Source of the DNA: CAWHNT01 sp963830775
GTDB lineage: Bacteria; Pseudomonadota; Alphaproteobacteria; Geminicoccales; Geminicoccaceae
Length of the DNA: 46,765 nt
NCBI GenBank assembly: GCA_963830775.1
Contig: CAWHNT010000034.1
Location: 1-46,765 of the forward strand
Reading direction: 5' to 3'
Each line of letters starts with the position of its first letter. Position 1 is the first letter of the stretch. Shown in pieces: positions 18,177 through 26,692 of the stretch. The translations under genes were made by a program, and so were the position numbers. The notes beneath the pieces were generated by a model. The model did not search any database and was not told where the DNA came from. It saw only the letters and a list, made by a program, of their open reading frames with translations.

Positions 18177-19031
18177 TCAGGCGAGGCTGGCAGCGGCGGC
18201 ACGGGCTGCCTGCAGCGAGCCGGCGATGCTGCGCCCGAGGCGGGCAGCATGGGCGGCATCAGCGACGAGCGGGTGGAAGCTCAGCACTTCGGCGATCTGA
18301 TCGGCCCGCGGCATCTCGGGCAGGCGGAGGACGGCGCGCTCGTACCGCGCAATCTGGCGGAAGATGGAGGCCGGCCCCGGCGGCAGCGGCAGCTGCGGAT
18401 GGGTGTCACGTTCCCTCCCCGGACCATACACGGCAGCTCTACTGCGATCTCGGGCTCGACGCCGGTGACATTCAGGACAAGCTCGCGCTCCCGCCGCCGA
18501 GCAGCACGTGGAGCATGGGGACGACGGCCTCCTCGTACCAATTCATGCGCCGCCGTGCGAGAAGGCCGGCGATCACGGCGCATCGGTCCGCCTCCGGCGC
18601 GGTACGCGGCGTCGAGAGTGGCGCCCCATGCCTCCAGCTCTTCTCCGCGGGAATGTCGACGCTGCTGCTCGCTCGCAGCTCACGCTCCGGATGATAGAGC
18701 AGGCGGAGATAGGGCAGCGGGAGGGCGCGCTCCCGCCGGCAGATTGCCGGCTCCACCTGCGCCAGCATCCGCGTGTCCAGAGCGGCGATGACCTCACCGG
18801 TCCGATCACGGCCGGCTTCATCCCGGAAAGCGTATAGCCAGGACCAGTGATTAGAGCCGAAATGAGCGCGCCGTAGCGGGCCGGAGCCGAACCGGGGCGC
18901 GGCCTCGTCTGGACAGCCGCCCAGACCGTGGCCGGCAGCTCGCAAAGCCCAGCATCGCCCGGCCGGTACGCCTCTCACCGTGCGCGACGTTGAGGCTCAG
19001 CAGGGTGGGAGGAGAGATCAGAAACCACGTA
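18177..19031 (-). pseudogene. GH4 glycosidase (6-phospho-beta-glucosidase-like) remnant, multiple lesions
   Basis: The central and C-terminal parts of a family 4 NAD/Mn-dependent glycosidase are recognisable across three frames. These include TLLSLNVAHGERRTGRAMLG (the NPxG region), then FGSNHWSWLYAFRDEAGRD (metal-site FGLNH motif) and PLPYLRLLYHPERELRA. Further on are RRMNWYEEAVVPMLHVLLGG, ELVLNVTGVEPEIAVELPC and the C-terminal IFRQIARYERAVLRLPEM with FHPLVADAAHAARLGRSI. Frame changes occur near 18490, 18420 and 18960. The N-terminal NAD-binding third is missing; in its place upstream is a different Rossmann start (18975-19130). It lies between the ROK kinase and the glycosyltransferase, nine bases before the latter's first helix. 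Confidence 0.7.
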
Positions 19032-19130
19032 GCGCAGGCCTGCACGGAGCAGCAGGCCAGCCGTGCAGGTGCCGACAAAGCCCAGGCCCACAATCCCACA
19101 GACCGGCTGGCCGCACCCGTCCGCCCTCAT
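18975..19130 (-). pseudogene. Rossmann-fold N-terminal fragment coupled to the ROK gene
   Basis: A 51-codon frame starts with an ATG overlapping the ROK stop (ATGA) and encodes VCGIVGLGFVGTCTAGLLLR. That is a GxGxxG nucleotide-binding start of the kind seen in nucleotide-sugar and related dehydrogenases rather than GH4. The frame ends after about 50 residues and GH4-like sequence takes over in another frame. It may be the relic of a separate dehydrogenase gene whose middle was deleted together with the GH4 N-terminus. The family is uncertain. Confidence 0.4.
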
Positions 19131-19745
19131 GCCGCCACCCGAGCAGCGACCGGGAGCAGCTTCTGGGCTGCGAAGGCGCCGGCCCCGAGCAGGCCGTCAC
19201 GCTCGTCGCCGAGTTCGATCATCGCTTCCCAGTCCTGGCCGACGTCCCAGGCCGAGTTGCGGGCACCAGTGACGAGGAGGCGTCGCAGACGCTCGCCCAC
19301 AGCTGTGGCGAAGCCGCCGGTGATGATGAACCGCTCGGTGCCCACGCTCACATGCACGAAGGCCAACGCATGGGCGAGCGGTGCCGCAGCCATGGCAAGG
19401 GCCTCGCGCGCGAAAGGATCGCCCTGCAGGATCGCAGCGACGAGCTCGCGGCTTTCGAAGCGTGGCCTGCTGGCCGCCAGCGGTGAGCGGGCGAAGGCCT
19501 CGGGCCTCGCCGTGGCCAACCGATGCGCCAAGGCCAGGGCACCGCGTCCGGAGCTGATCTCGCCCAGCCTGGCACCACGGGGGATGACCCCATCGGGGCA
19601 GCCTTCGGGCGGACGAACGACGATATGGCCGATCTCGCCACCGCGCCCGGCAGGCCCGACCAGCGGCCGCCCGTCGACGAACACTTTGTTGCCGATCCCG
19701 GACCCGACGGTGACGATGCAGAAATCAAAGGCGAGGGGTTCATGA
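19127..19745 (-). pseudogene. ROK-family sugar kinase, C-terminal part (after IS insertion)
   Basis: This is the C-terminal 205 residues of a ROK kinase. It begins FDFCIVTVGSGIGNKVFVDG (the GTGIG phosphate loop, here GSGIG), then GRGGEIGHIVVRPPEGCPDG. That replaces the usual GEIGH-CxCGxxGC zinc motif: the His and one Cys are kept and most Cys are absent. The end FIITGGFATAVGERLRRLLV is the conserved GG element. The N-terminal half lies at 20246-20655. Both halves are on the minus strand and are separated by an IS200-like element of about 500 bases, so the kinase is split. Confidence 0.85.
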
Positions 19746-20182
19746 GGGGTCGATTTGAAATCGACCATCGTCCTCAACTGGCTCTCCCTCCTGCTCGTCG
19801 ATGTACTCGTTGATCATCTCATCAGTGATCGTCCCTACGTGACGGCAAAGTAGCCGCGTGCCCAGAAGTGCCGGCCCCAGAACTGGCGCTTGAGGTGGGG
19901 GAACTCCTGGAGGAGAAGGCGTGAGCTGGTGCCTTTGAGCCACTGCACGATCTGGCTGATGTTCTGGTGCGCGCGGTAGCTGAGGAACAGGTGCACGTGA
20001 TCCGCGGCGACCTTGCCCGAGATGATCTGGAGATCGTTCTCGGCCGCGATCTGCCGCAGAAGGTCACGAGCCCTGACCGCGACCGCGCCCGTCAGCACCC
20101 GCTTGCGGTACTTGGGGACCCAGACGAGGTGAACCTTGAGATCATAACGCGCGTGGCTGCCAAGGCGGTATCGTCGCATCAT
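19740..20182 (-). pseudogene. tnpA: IS200/IS605-type transposase TnpA, frameshifted
   Basis: A Y1 transposase of the HUH family. The first 115 residues read MMRRYRLGSHARYDLKVHLV, WVPKYRKRVL, then the catalytic pair in AADHVHLFLSYRAHQN and FWGRHFWARGYFAVT. At about 19845 the frame stops, and the natural continuation (VGTITDEMINEYIDEQEGE, with the nucleophilic Tyr) lies in the next frame, ending at 19740 inside the terminal hairpin. A single indel therefore separates the HUH motif from the catalytic tyrosine. The start at 20182 is followed by a normal TnpA N-terminus. Confidence 0.88.
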
Positions 20183-20245
20183 GCGACTTCACCTACCTTT
20201 CCCTTCGCCTGAAGGCGAGGGTTTGAGACACCCGATGGGTACAAT
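19745..20245 (-). mobile_element. IS200-like insertion sequence inside the ROK kinase gene
   Basis: The element is bounded by two subterminal hairpins as expected for IS200: GGTCGATTT-G-AAATCGACC at 19748-19766, and CCCTTCGCCT-GA-AGGCGAGGG (one bulged T) at 20201-20221. There are no inverted terminal repeats and no obvious target duplication, both normal for single-strand HUH transposition. It carries only tnpA. ROK coding sequence resumes on both sides. The exact ends are estimated to within about ten bases. Confidence 0.8.
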
Positions 20246-20655
20246 CATGGGAGCCGAGGCTGGCATAGGCATAGCCGGCACAGGTCAGGTCGTTGAGGAC
20301 GAAGAGCCGGGAGCCCGGCCAGAGCTGTGCAGCGTAGGAGTGGATCGGAACCGGCCTGTCGAGCGGACCCAGGATGGTGGGCGAGCGGAGTGCTGTGCCG
20401 TCCGGTGCTATCGGTCCCGGCCAGCCCAGGACCACGGCCGCGGGTGGGGTACCATCGGTGAGGTCATCGCCGACCGAGGCCGCCTCGTCCATCGTCGCCC
20501 GAAGCAGGGAAGGCGCATCGCTCCCCGGCCGGGTAAAGATAGTTGCAGGTCGGGCGCCGCAGCGAGCGGACCAATGTGCCGGTGGCCGGGTCGTAGACGG
20601 CGCCGCGGACGTTGGTGCCACCGATGTCGAAGACGAGGATGTCACGCCTGGCCAT
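20246..20655 (-). pseudogene. ROK-family sugar kinase, N-terminal part (before IS insertion)
   Basis: Starts at the ATG at 20655 with RRDILVFDIGGTNVRGAVYD, the DxGGT nucleotide-binding loop of ROK kinases. One frame change occurs near 20525, after RRPTCNYLYPAG. The next frame then reads LLRATMDEAASVGDDL, then PAAVVLGWPGPIAPDG (catalytic-loop region) and RLFVLNDLTCAGYAYAS. There the ND motif holds the catalytic Asp and homology stops at the IS200-like element. It begins 14 bases after the radical SAM stop, so both were co-transcribed. The likely reaction was ATP-dependent phosphorylation of a hexose or amino sugar. Confidence 0.82.
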
Positions 20656-20669
20656 GGCCGTTTCCCCAT

Positions 20670-21635
20670 CTATAGGCTGGGGCTGAGATAGGGCAGCGCC
20701 CGCGCCACCACGCTGCGCGGGGCCAGCATCAGCAGCCGGCGCGGCGAGAGATGCTGCCAGATCTTGGCGAACAGCAGATGCCGGCGGTCGATCAGCTCGG
20801 CACCGCGCGCGGCCGGTGGCGGCAGCTTGCGCTCGCCAGCCGGAAGCTGGCGCCAAGCTTGCCGCCGGCCGACGGTCCCCAGGCAGTAGCTGCACGCCGC
20901 GAGCGGCTCACGCCGCTGCAGCAACGCCAGCAACCGCCGGTCAAAGCCCGGCTCGTGGATCGCTATGCCATCCAGTTGGCGGAAGTCCGGTGCCCTGACA
21001 CCAACTTTGTCCAGGTATCTGTTGGTGAAGATCGGGCGGGAGCAGAGGTAGAACCGGCCCTCATAGAAGGTTTGGCAGTGCCATCGGTGCGCGATGTGGC
21101 AGGTATCGTAAACATCCTGCACCAATCGCCGGTCTCTGATCGGCTGATGAACCTGCATCTGCCGAAACACGTTGATCTTGTGCACGCCGATCTTGGTGCC
21201 GACGCGCTTACAGATCTCGATGGCCCGGTCGATCTTCGCCTGGTCACAGCGGGGATCCGGATACCAACTGACGCTCAGCGAATCGATCGCTGCCAGCACT
21301 TCCTCGGAAACGCGGTCGAGTAAGGCACCATTGGTGCAGACCTGAACCTCGCCGGCTATCCCACTGTCGCGCACGGCCTGCACGTGCTGGAGCAGCTCTC
21401 GGTGCAGGAGCGGCTCACCACCTACGAACCGGAAGCGATAGACCCGCAGCACCTTCGCGAGAGCCTCAAGGTCGTGCACGAAGGTGGCGAGCGATGACTC
21501 CTTCTTAGCCAGATAAGGGGAGAAATGGCTGCACTCAGCACATCCATAGTTGCAATGCTCGGTGAGGTTGTACTCGATCTTGAGGCTGACAATCTTCCCC
21601 TCAGACACGGACACTGAAGGCATGGCCCGAGACAA
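20670..21635 (-). CDS. radical SAM enzyme with C-terminal cysteine-rich domain
   Basis: A 321-residue radical SAM protein. The cluster motif is CNYGCAEC (Cys28, Cys32, Cys35; CX3CX2C), followed by the SAM-binding GGEPLLHRELLQHV and VQVCTNGALLDRVSEEV. A second set of cysteines (DTCHIAHRWHCQTF, FYLCSRP, CSYCLGTVG) suggests one auxiliary iron-sulfur cluster, as in SPASM/Twitch-like proteins. No precursor-peptide gene is visible nearby, so a RiPP role is not supported; a sugar or small-molecule substrate fits the kinase-glycosyltransferase-sulfotransferase operon it heads. An ATG at 21623 is an alternative start. Local base composition just upstream (21640-21780) is more AT-rich and probably carries the operon promoter. 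Confidence 0.87.
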   Translation of the reverse strand: MSRAMPSVSVSEGKIVSLKIEYNLTEHCNYGCAECSHFSPYLAKKESSLATFVHDLEALAKVLRVYRFRFVGGEPLLHRELLQHVQAVRDSGIAGEVQVCTNGALLDRVSEEVLAAIDSLSVSWYPDPRCDQAKIDRAIEICKRVGTKIGVHKINVFRQMQVHQPIRDRRLVQDVYDTCHIAHRWHCQTFYEGRFYLCSRPIFTNRYLDKVGVRAPDFRQLDGIAIHEPGFDRRLLALLQRREPLAACSYCLGTVGRRQAWRQLPAGERKLPPPAARGAELIDRRHLLFAKIWQHLSPRRLLMLAPRSVVARALPYLSPSL

Positions 21636-21927
21636 TCCCCTACTTTTGGTTGCTTAACATGGGACGATGCACTAACCTACAAGCATCGAGGATGATCAAC
21701 TTCGAATAGAAGACCTAACAAAGTCTGACATGCTACACCATTGCTGTCACTGAAACAACAGGTTAACGATTGGTAAGACATCGAACGGAGTGCCGCAGCA
21801 ATCGGCTTAGCGGGATGCACGAGCTGCAGGTCGGAAAAGACTCGGAGACATAAGCGGAGAGGCAACCGTCGGCAGTGGGGAAAGCTGCCGGAGCGCTACG
21901 GACGCTCGGCGCAGGCGCGGCGTCGGG

Positions 21928-22062
21928 CTAACGCATGAAGCCCCTGGCGACCAGCCAGGTCATGAAGCCCGGCAGGAATGCGTTGCCGGCTTCGATGCTG
22001 CTGACCCCAGCCATCCGCAGCTCGAGATAGCTCCTGAGGGCCTCGGGCCGGAGCCTACGCCG
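21928..22062 (-). mobile_element. C-terminal fragment of an ISNCY-like transposase
   Basis: The minus strand encodes PEALRSYLELRMAGVSSIEA followed by GNAFLPGFM and a TAG at 21928-21930. This matches the C-terminal pattern (LRLAGISxIEAANAFLPxFM) of ISNCY-type DDE transposases. The rest of the gene is missing, cut at about 22062 where ISL3-like coding sequence begins on the other strand. The adjoining 21640-21927 region shows no gene. Confidence 0.5.
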
Positions 22063-23064
22063 ACGGTGCCCGCGCCGGCGCCCCAGGGGCCCGCCAGGTC
22101 GCGGATCGCTGGCACATGCTGCGCAACCTGGGCGACGCGATGCGATCCGTCGTGGAGCGGCACCATGCCGTCATCCGGCGGATCGCGCGGCAGATGGCGG
22201 ACGAAATGGCAGCCAAGCCCGACGCAGGATCCGTCGAGGCACCACGGCCAACAGCGGCGGAGCGGCGCAAACAGGCAGCGTTCGCCCGGCGCCAAGCGCG
22301 CTACGAGCAGGCCGAGCGACTCTTGGCGGATGGCCTGCCGCTGCGCGACGCCGCGACGCGCATCGGGGTGGATCCCCGGACCTGCGGCGATGGCGCGAGA
22401 TCGGCCATGCGCCCTTGTGGGACCGCCGCCCCAGCGGCAGCATCCTGGACCCGTTCCGGGCCCACCTGGAGCGTCGCTGGGCCGAGGGGTGCGGCAACGC
22501 CCGCCAGCTCTGGCGCGAGCTGGTCGGCCGGCTTCGCCGGCCGGCCGAGCATCGTGCGGGTCTGGACCGGGCGGCGGCGCAAGGCGGAGGCAGCCGCCGG
22601 CGTGCCTTCGCCCGGCGCAAGTGCCGAGATCACGCCGATGGAAGCCGCCGTCCCTTCACCGGCTCACGCACCTGCTCACCGCCGATCCAGGTGAGGCATC
22701 AGGACCGGACCGTCTTCTCTGCGACCGTCTGCTCGCGGAGCTGCCGGATCTGGGGGCGGCCGCGTCCGCGGTCCGGCGCCTGGCCGGCCTCTTGCGCAAG
22801 GAGGACACGGGCGAGCTGGCCGCCGTGCTGGAGGAGATGGCCGCAACGCCGCTGGCGCGCTTCGCCGAGGGCCTGAAACGCGATGCGGCCGCCATCCAGA
22901 ATGCGCTGGAGCTGCCATGGACCACAAGCCCGGTCGAAGGACAGGTGAACCGCATCAAGACCCTCAAGCGTGCCATGTACGGCCGGGCGGGCTTCGATCT
23001 GCTGCGCCGCCCCGTCCTCCTGGCCGCTTGATCCCCAGCCCAGCACGCAAAGTGCGGGAGAGCC
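22063..23064 (+). mobile_element. 5'-truncated, frameshifted ISL3-family element (copy 1)
   Basis: The transposase begins in mid-protein at GAPGARQVADRWHMLRNLGD and continues MRSVVERHHAVIRRIARQMA up to about 22380. It shifts near 22385, 22500 and 22690, and ends with the DDE-containing C-terminus NALELPWTTSPVEGQVNRIK followed by LKRAMYGRAGFDLLRR, stop at 23031. The right end CACGCAAAGTGCGGGAGAGCC (23044-23064) is identical to that of the complete ISL3 element at 39977-39997. The left end and about the first 200 residues are missing. It is inactive. Confidence 0.75.
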
Positions 23065-23372
23065 CTAGCTTCGCGCCTACACTTTGTTAAGCGAGGTAAT
23101 TATGACAAAAGGTGAGCTAAACTTCTCCCTGATTATCTTTTCCGCCGATGGAGCCACTTTCCCTACCTCTTGCTAGACTAGTGGCTCAGCCTCCAGATCC
23201 CGGGCCAGCAACGGCAAGGGTTTGCCGGTCCGATTGATTGGAGCCGGGATGAACCCTCGAGCAGTTGCCCTCCATCGCTCCATCATCAGGTGGGCAAAGT
23301 AGGTGCGACGCAGACCTCTGATCCTGCTTCACCCTGCCGCTGCTACCAGAAGGTCGAGTGGCAGTGTGAGCC
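23065..23372. other. 308-base stretch without a recognisable gene
   Basis: There is no convincing open frame on either strand. A short hairpin CGGCAA-GGGT-TTGCCG lies at 23212-23227, possibly a weak terminator for the gene that follows on the minus strand. Base composition at 23090-23170 is more AT-rich than its surroundings, as expected at an IS-chromosome junction. Confidence 0.4.
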
Positions 23373-24044
23373 TTAGCGGTCGGTGGATGTCAGCGCATGA
23401 GAGAGCGCGTAGAGGCCGGTGATCCGCATCGGCATGGCGCCGGCCAGCATCTCGGCACCGAGCTCGACCGTGGCGAGCGGCTTGAGCACGGACGGGTCGT
23501 AGCCGGACACGAGGACGATCCAGTCGGCTACGGCGTCGCTGCCGCGGATCTGCTGCTCGCGCGTGGCGGTCAGCTCCGGTGTCTGGGTCTGCAGGAGATG
23601 GGCGCCGGTGATGCCTGGGCGGGTCGGAAGGCTGGCGAGCAGACTTAGGAGATGCGCGCGCAGAGCCTCGCCTTCTCCGGCCTTGGGCGAGAGGCGCAGG
23701 GTCAGCACCAAGCCGGCGACGCCACCGCCGAAGCTCTCGATGATCCGGCATTGGCTGCGCACCATGTTCCGGTGGTGCGGCATCATCCTGGTCGACCAGG
23801 GCGTGGGATCGTTCAGCCGGGCGACGTAGGCGGAGGAGGTCAGGACCGCATAGGCATCGAGCTCGTATAGAACGAAGAAGCCTTCCGGCCCGTCGGCACT
23901 GGCCCAGCGCGAGCCGCGCAGGAAGCCGGGAATGCCGAGGCGCTCGGGCAAATGCTCGTGCGAGTGCCAGTCCTCGAACTCGGCACGCACCGCGGGTGTG
24001 ATGTCCCACCACATGGCAATGGCGGCACGGCCCAGAAGCGGCAT
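23373..24044 (-). CDS. uncharacterised protein with WH..EH.PER motif (dimeric alpha/beta-barrel type?)
   Basis: A 223-residue cytosolic protein with no named family that I can assign. It has AEFEDWHSHEHLPERLGIPG followed by FLRGSRW and YELDAYAVLTSSAYVARLND. PTPWSTRMMPHHRNMVRSQC and GGGVAGLVLTLRLSP complete the first half, and a second half ends with VELGAEMLAGAMPMRITGLY. The alternating beta-alpha-beta pattern and the conserved His/Glu pair resemble ferredoxin-like dimeric barrel proteins (EthD-like), here apparently duplicated within the chain. A decayed paralog lies at 44590-44977 beside a DHDPS-family gene, which hints at a role in carboxylate or aromatic catabolism. It has no operon partner here. 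Confidence 0.65.
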   Translation of the reverse strand: MPLLGRAAIAMWWDITPAVRAEFEDWHSHEHLPERLGIPGFLRGSRWASADGPEGFFVLYELDAYAVLTSSAYVARLNDPTPWSTRMMPHHRNMVRSQCRIIESFGGGVAGLVLTLRLSPKAGEGEALRAHLLSLLASLPTRPGITGAHLLQTQTPELTATREQQIRGSDAVADWIVLVSGYDPSVLKPLATVELGAEMLAGAMPMRITGLYALSHALTSTDR

Positions 24045-24115
24045 GCGCTCCCCCTTGCTCTGATGCCGATAGCACGACGGGCTAGCTGAGGCCGGAACCT
24101 AGCTGATGCCGGTTG

Positions 24116-24541
24116 CTACTCGAACGCAAGGCAGACCGGATGCTCGGCACGGAGCACGCTCTCCTGGTCGAACCTCTTCTTGTAGGCCGCGATGACCTGA
24201 CCGACCTTCTTCGCCGCCGCTGCCGCGTCAGGCACGAGGAGCACCAGCAGCTTGCTCGGCTCGCGCACGATCACGCCGTTGCTGCCCCGGAACTGCCCGG
24301 CGACATCGAGCACGCTGAGCCCGTCCGGGAAGCGCGGCGTGACGACCTCGGCGAGGAACTGCCGGAACTGCTTCTCGCTGACGATGCCGCCGCTCGAGAT
24401 GTTGCGGCCGAAGTAGAGGTCGATCTCGGTCCACGGCTCCAGGGGCGCTCGGCACTCGGCGGCCGAGGTTGCTGGAGCCATGCCCAGCACGACCAACGCG
24501 GTAAGCACGCCCCCAACGAGCGATCTGCGGGCCCTCACCAT
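24116..24541 (-). CDS. DUF3574 domain protein, exported
   Basis: A 141-residue protein with a signal peptide (MVRARRSLVGGVLTALVVLG, cleavage near ATSA-A). The DUF3574 domain contains EIDLYFGRNISSGGIVSEKQ, FRQFLAEVVTPRFPDGLSVL and LDVAGQFRG. The rest, REPSKLLVLLVPD and KKVGQVIAAYKKRFDQESVL, follows the family to the end. The function of DUF3574 is unknown; members are small periplasmic proteins or lipoproteins. This one has no lipobox, but a Cys follows the predicted cleavage site closely (AAECRAPLEPW). It stands alone between two unrelated minus-strand units. Confidence 0.8.
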   Translation of the reverse strand: MVRARRSLVGGVLTALVVLGMAPATSAAECRAPLEPWTEIDLYFGRNISSGGIVSEKQFRQFLAEVVTPRFPDGLSVLDVAGQFRGSNGVIVREPSKLLVLLVPDAAAAAKKVGQVIAAYKKRFDQESVLRAEHPVCLAFE

Positions 24542-24640
24542 CCTCTATCTCCCTCCGTTGGCACGCTCCGACCAGGCCATCGCCGACGAACTGTTCCTTG
24601 CTGCGGGTAGACGGTCAATAGACAAACGAGATTGTCCATT

Positions 24641-25586
24641 TCACGCATCCGCAATGATGGCGTGGTAGGGCTGCGGGTTGGTGTGAACGGCGGCCCAGGC
24701 GAGGCGCTCGACGATGCTGTCGAGCTGGAAGCGTCGATTGAAGCGGTAGGCGAAGCTGGTCAGGTAGGTTTGGGCGTGCTTGGCGCTGACGTGATGGTAG
24801 GTGCCGGCGATCGCGGTCTTGATGTTGCCCAGCGTCGTGTTCACCCACCGGAACGGGGTCCAGCGCGCGGCCCGCTTGCCCGAGCCCGTGACATCGGGCG
24901 ATGCGAGCAGCCGGCCTTCTCGACCGCGGGCCAGCAGGACAGGCCGTCGCTGACGATCTCGCTGCCGGGTGCCAGATGGCACTTGGCCAGCCTCTCGATC
25001 TCCTTCTTGCGGAAGCCTTTGACCACGCTCAGCCGCAGCCGCTTGGGCCGGCGCTCGGGCGTGGTCTCGACCGCGGCCACGAAGGGCTGCTTGCCTGCAG
25101 CACCCCGGCCGCGCTTGCCGCCCGGCCGCTCGCCGCCGAGATAAGCATCATCGACCTCGACCCGGCCTTCGAGCTTGGGCTTATGGGCCTCACGGGCACC
25201 CATCGCCCGCATCAGCTTGTGCTTCATGAGCCAGGCGGTCTGCCGCTTGACCCCCAGCCTGCGCCCGAGCTCGATCGAGCTGATCCCGTTCTTGCTCTGG
25301 GTCAGATGGTAGATCGCGATGAACCAGGTGGTGAGCGGCAGCTTGGTGTCCTGGAACACCGTGCCGGCGGTCAGCCGGACCTGCCGCTTGCAGCGGTTGC
25401 ACTGGAACAGCTCGCGGGTCTTCAGCTGGCAGAACCTCGGTGGCCGCAGGCCGGGCAGGTCAGCCCCTGGCGCCAGCGCATCTCGAACAGAGCCTTGCGG
25501 CAGGCCTCCTCGGTCCCGAACCGCTCCCGGAACGCGGCCTCGCTCAGGCCCTTGAGCGCACGCCGCAAGCCCGCCGCCATCACCAT
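24641..25586 (-). mobile_element. IS1595-family (ISXO2-like) transposase, frameshifted
   Basis: The transposase starts at 25586 with LRRALKGLSEAAFRERFGTE and a zinc ribbon (LTCPACG, then FQCNRCKRQVRLTAGTVFQD after a frame change near 25440). The central ISXO2-like DDE domain reads RVEVDDAYLGGERPGGKRGR (first Asp), EIVSDGLSCWPAVEKAGC (second Asp) and, after another shift near 24900, TTLGNIKTAIAGTYHHVSAK. The third acidic residue is replaced by Asn, as is usual in this group. It ends at AWAAVHTNPQPYHAIIADA. Clear terminal inverted repeats could not be placed. At least two frameshifts make it inactive. Confidence 0.8.
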
Positions 25587-25727
25587 CCGCCCCCTCCGCC
25601 AGCCCCCAAAGCTATGGAAATCCTAGCTCATCAGAGGATGCGTGTCATGGGCAATCAGGTTCCTCGATGCTTCGGCAACGGAGCGGGGGGAGCGTACCTC
25701 ATCTCCAAGCGGCAGCATACCGCACGC

Positions 25728-25988
25728 CTAGTTTTGCTTTATCGAAGCTATCTTAGCGCGCAATGCCAAGCTGTCCTGGATGAACTTGCAGGCGTTCCCG
25801 TACTCGGCGCGCAAGCCTTTGTCCGGGTTGCCGCAGATACGGTCCACATCCTGCGCCAGCCCGTCACGGAACGATTGATCGTAGGTCGGCACTTCAACTA
25901 CCTCGCTAAAGTCGCAAACCCTCTCTTCCGAACCGCAGCCGGCAAGCAGCGCGGTCAGGGTGCCAGCCACGAAATGGCGCGCTTTCAT
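25728..25988 (-). CDS. small lipoprotein, unknown function
   Basis: An 86-residue predicted lipoprotein. The signal peptide MKARHFVAGTLTALLAGC ends in the lipobox LLAG-C18. The mature part contains three further cysteines (VCDFSE, ICGNPD, NACKFIQDSL) that could form disulfides. No family is recognised. Its ATG lies three bases after the stop of the 77-residue gene upstream, so the two form a unit. The IS1595 element lies downstream. Confidence 0.6.
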   Translation of the reverse strand: MKARHFVAGTLTALLAGCGSEERVCDFSEVVEVPTYDQSFRDGLAQDVDRICGNPDKGLRAEYGNACKFIQDSLALRAKIASIKQN

Positions 25989-25991
25989 GGA

Positions 25992-26222
25992 TCAGATGTC
26001 CTTGCCGCGAATGTAGTCGCCGGTGGATTTTTGGTTGAGCTGGTCGCGAACATCTTGCGCACCTCTTTCGCCCAGCTCACGCTGCTCCTTGATTTCCGCC
26101 TCTGCCTGCTTCCTGGTTCCCCTCTCGCCCATCTTCCTGCCGAAAAGGTAGGTGGCGACGTAAGGAACCGCCTTGCGAATCAACCCGCCAACGCCGCCGA
26201 GCTTATCCAGTGGGTTAGCCAT
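25992..26222 (-). CDS. small charged protein with glycine-rich start, unknown function
   Basis: A 76-residue protein. The N-terminus MANPLDKLGGVGGLIRKAVP is followed by YVATYLFGRKMGERGTRKQA and a strongly charged helix (EAEIKEQRELGERGAQDVRD) that could form a coiled coil, ending GDYIRGKDI. There is a weak hydrophobic patch but no clear membrane helix. The ATG at 26222 has GGGAAAG at proper spacing; a GTG two codons earlier is less likely. It is followed at once by the lipoprotein gene. Pairs of a small charged protein and a small lipoprotein occur in phage lysis and envelope modules, but nothing here proves such a role. Confidence 0.55.
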   Translation of the reverse strand: MANPLDKLGGVGGLIRKAVPYVATYLFGRKMGERGTRKQAEAEIKEQRELGERGAQDVRDQLNQKSTGDYIRGKDI

Positions 26223-26228
26223 TGCCAC

Positions 26229-26692
26229 TTTCCCTTACCGCTTGGTGCCACGACAAGGGCAGGCCGGCTTGCCGCCCGCCCACCCGTTTTCGGCGTCACC
26301 GTCCGGCTACGATGCTCCTCACCGATAGGCTGATATAGGTTTACGAGGGCTTCAGCGGCATGGCTTGCTGGCGCGCACGGAACAGGAGAGGCAGAACCTC
26401 TCCCAGCCACACCTGCACCGCGCGTCCTGCCCACCCGCCCACACCCTCCCCAGTGGCGGCTGGCTCGATCATGGCGCCGCCTGATCCTCTAGCCGCTTCC
26501 GCCAGAGGAATGATCCTCGGCCTCGCCAGCCGGCCCACGAGGGATCATCAGACAGCGGTTGCAGTTCAACTGTCCTAGCCAAATCGATCCTGAAAGAGTG
26601 ATGGCTGGGGTTGCCGGCAGTCCAGCCCGGGCTAGCCTCTCATAAGGCCGGCCTGTCTGGGCTGGTGAAACTACAAATCAGGGGGAAGAGCC
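26229..26692. other. 464-base intergenic region upstream of dodecin
   Basis: No open frame here has convincing coding character; the apparent short frames are GC-driven. Close to dodecin, CCAGCCC (about 26622) and GGGCTGG (about 26658) are complementary, and between them lie AGCCCGGGCT and GGCCGGCC self-complementary tracts. A structured leader is therefore possible. The promoters for the divergent small-protein pair and for dodecin must lie in this interval. Confidence 0.4.

Noticed and set aside
20670..21635. Radical SAM gene as a RiPP maturase with a nearby precursor peptide
   Set aside because: No small open frame with a leader/core pattern was found within about 1 kb on either strand; the neighbours are sugar-related.
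26341..26538. 65-codon minus-strand frame in the gap before dodecin
   Set aside because: No ribosome site and no recognisable pattern; composition is that of random high-GC sequence.
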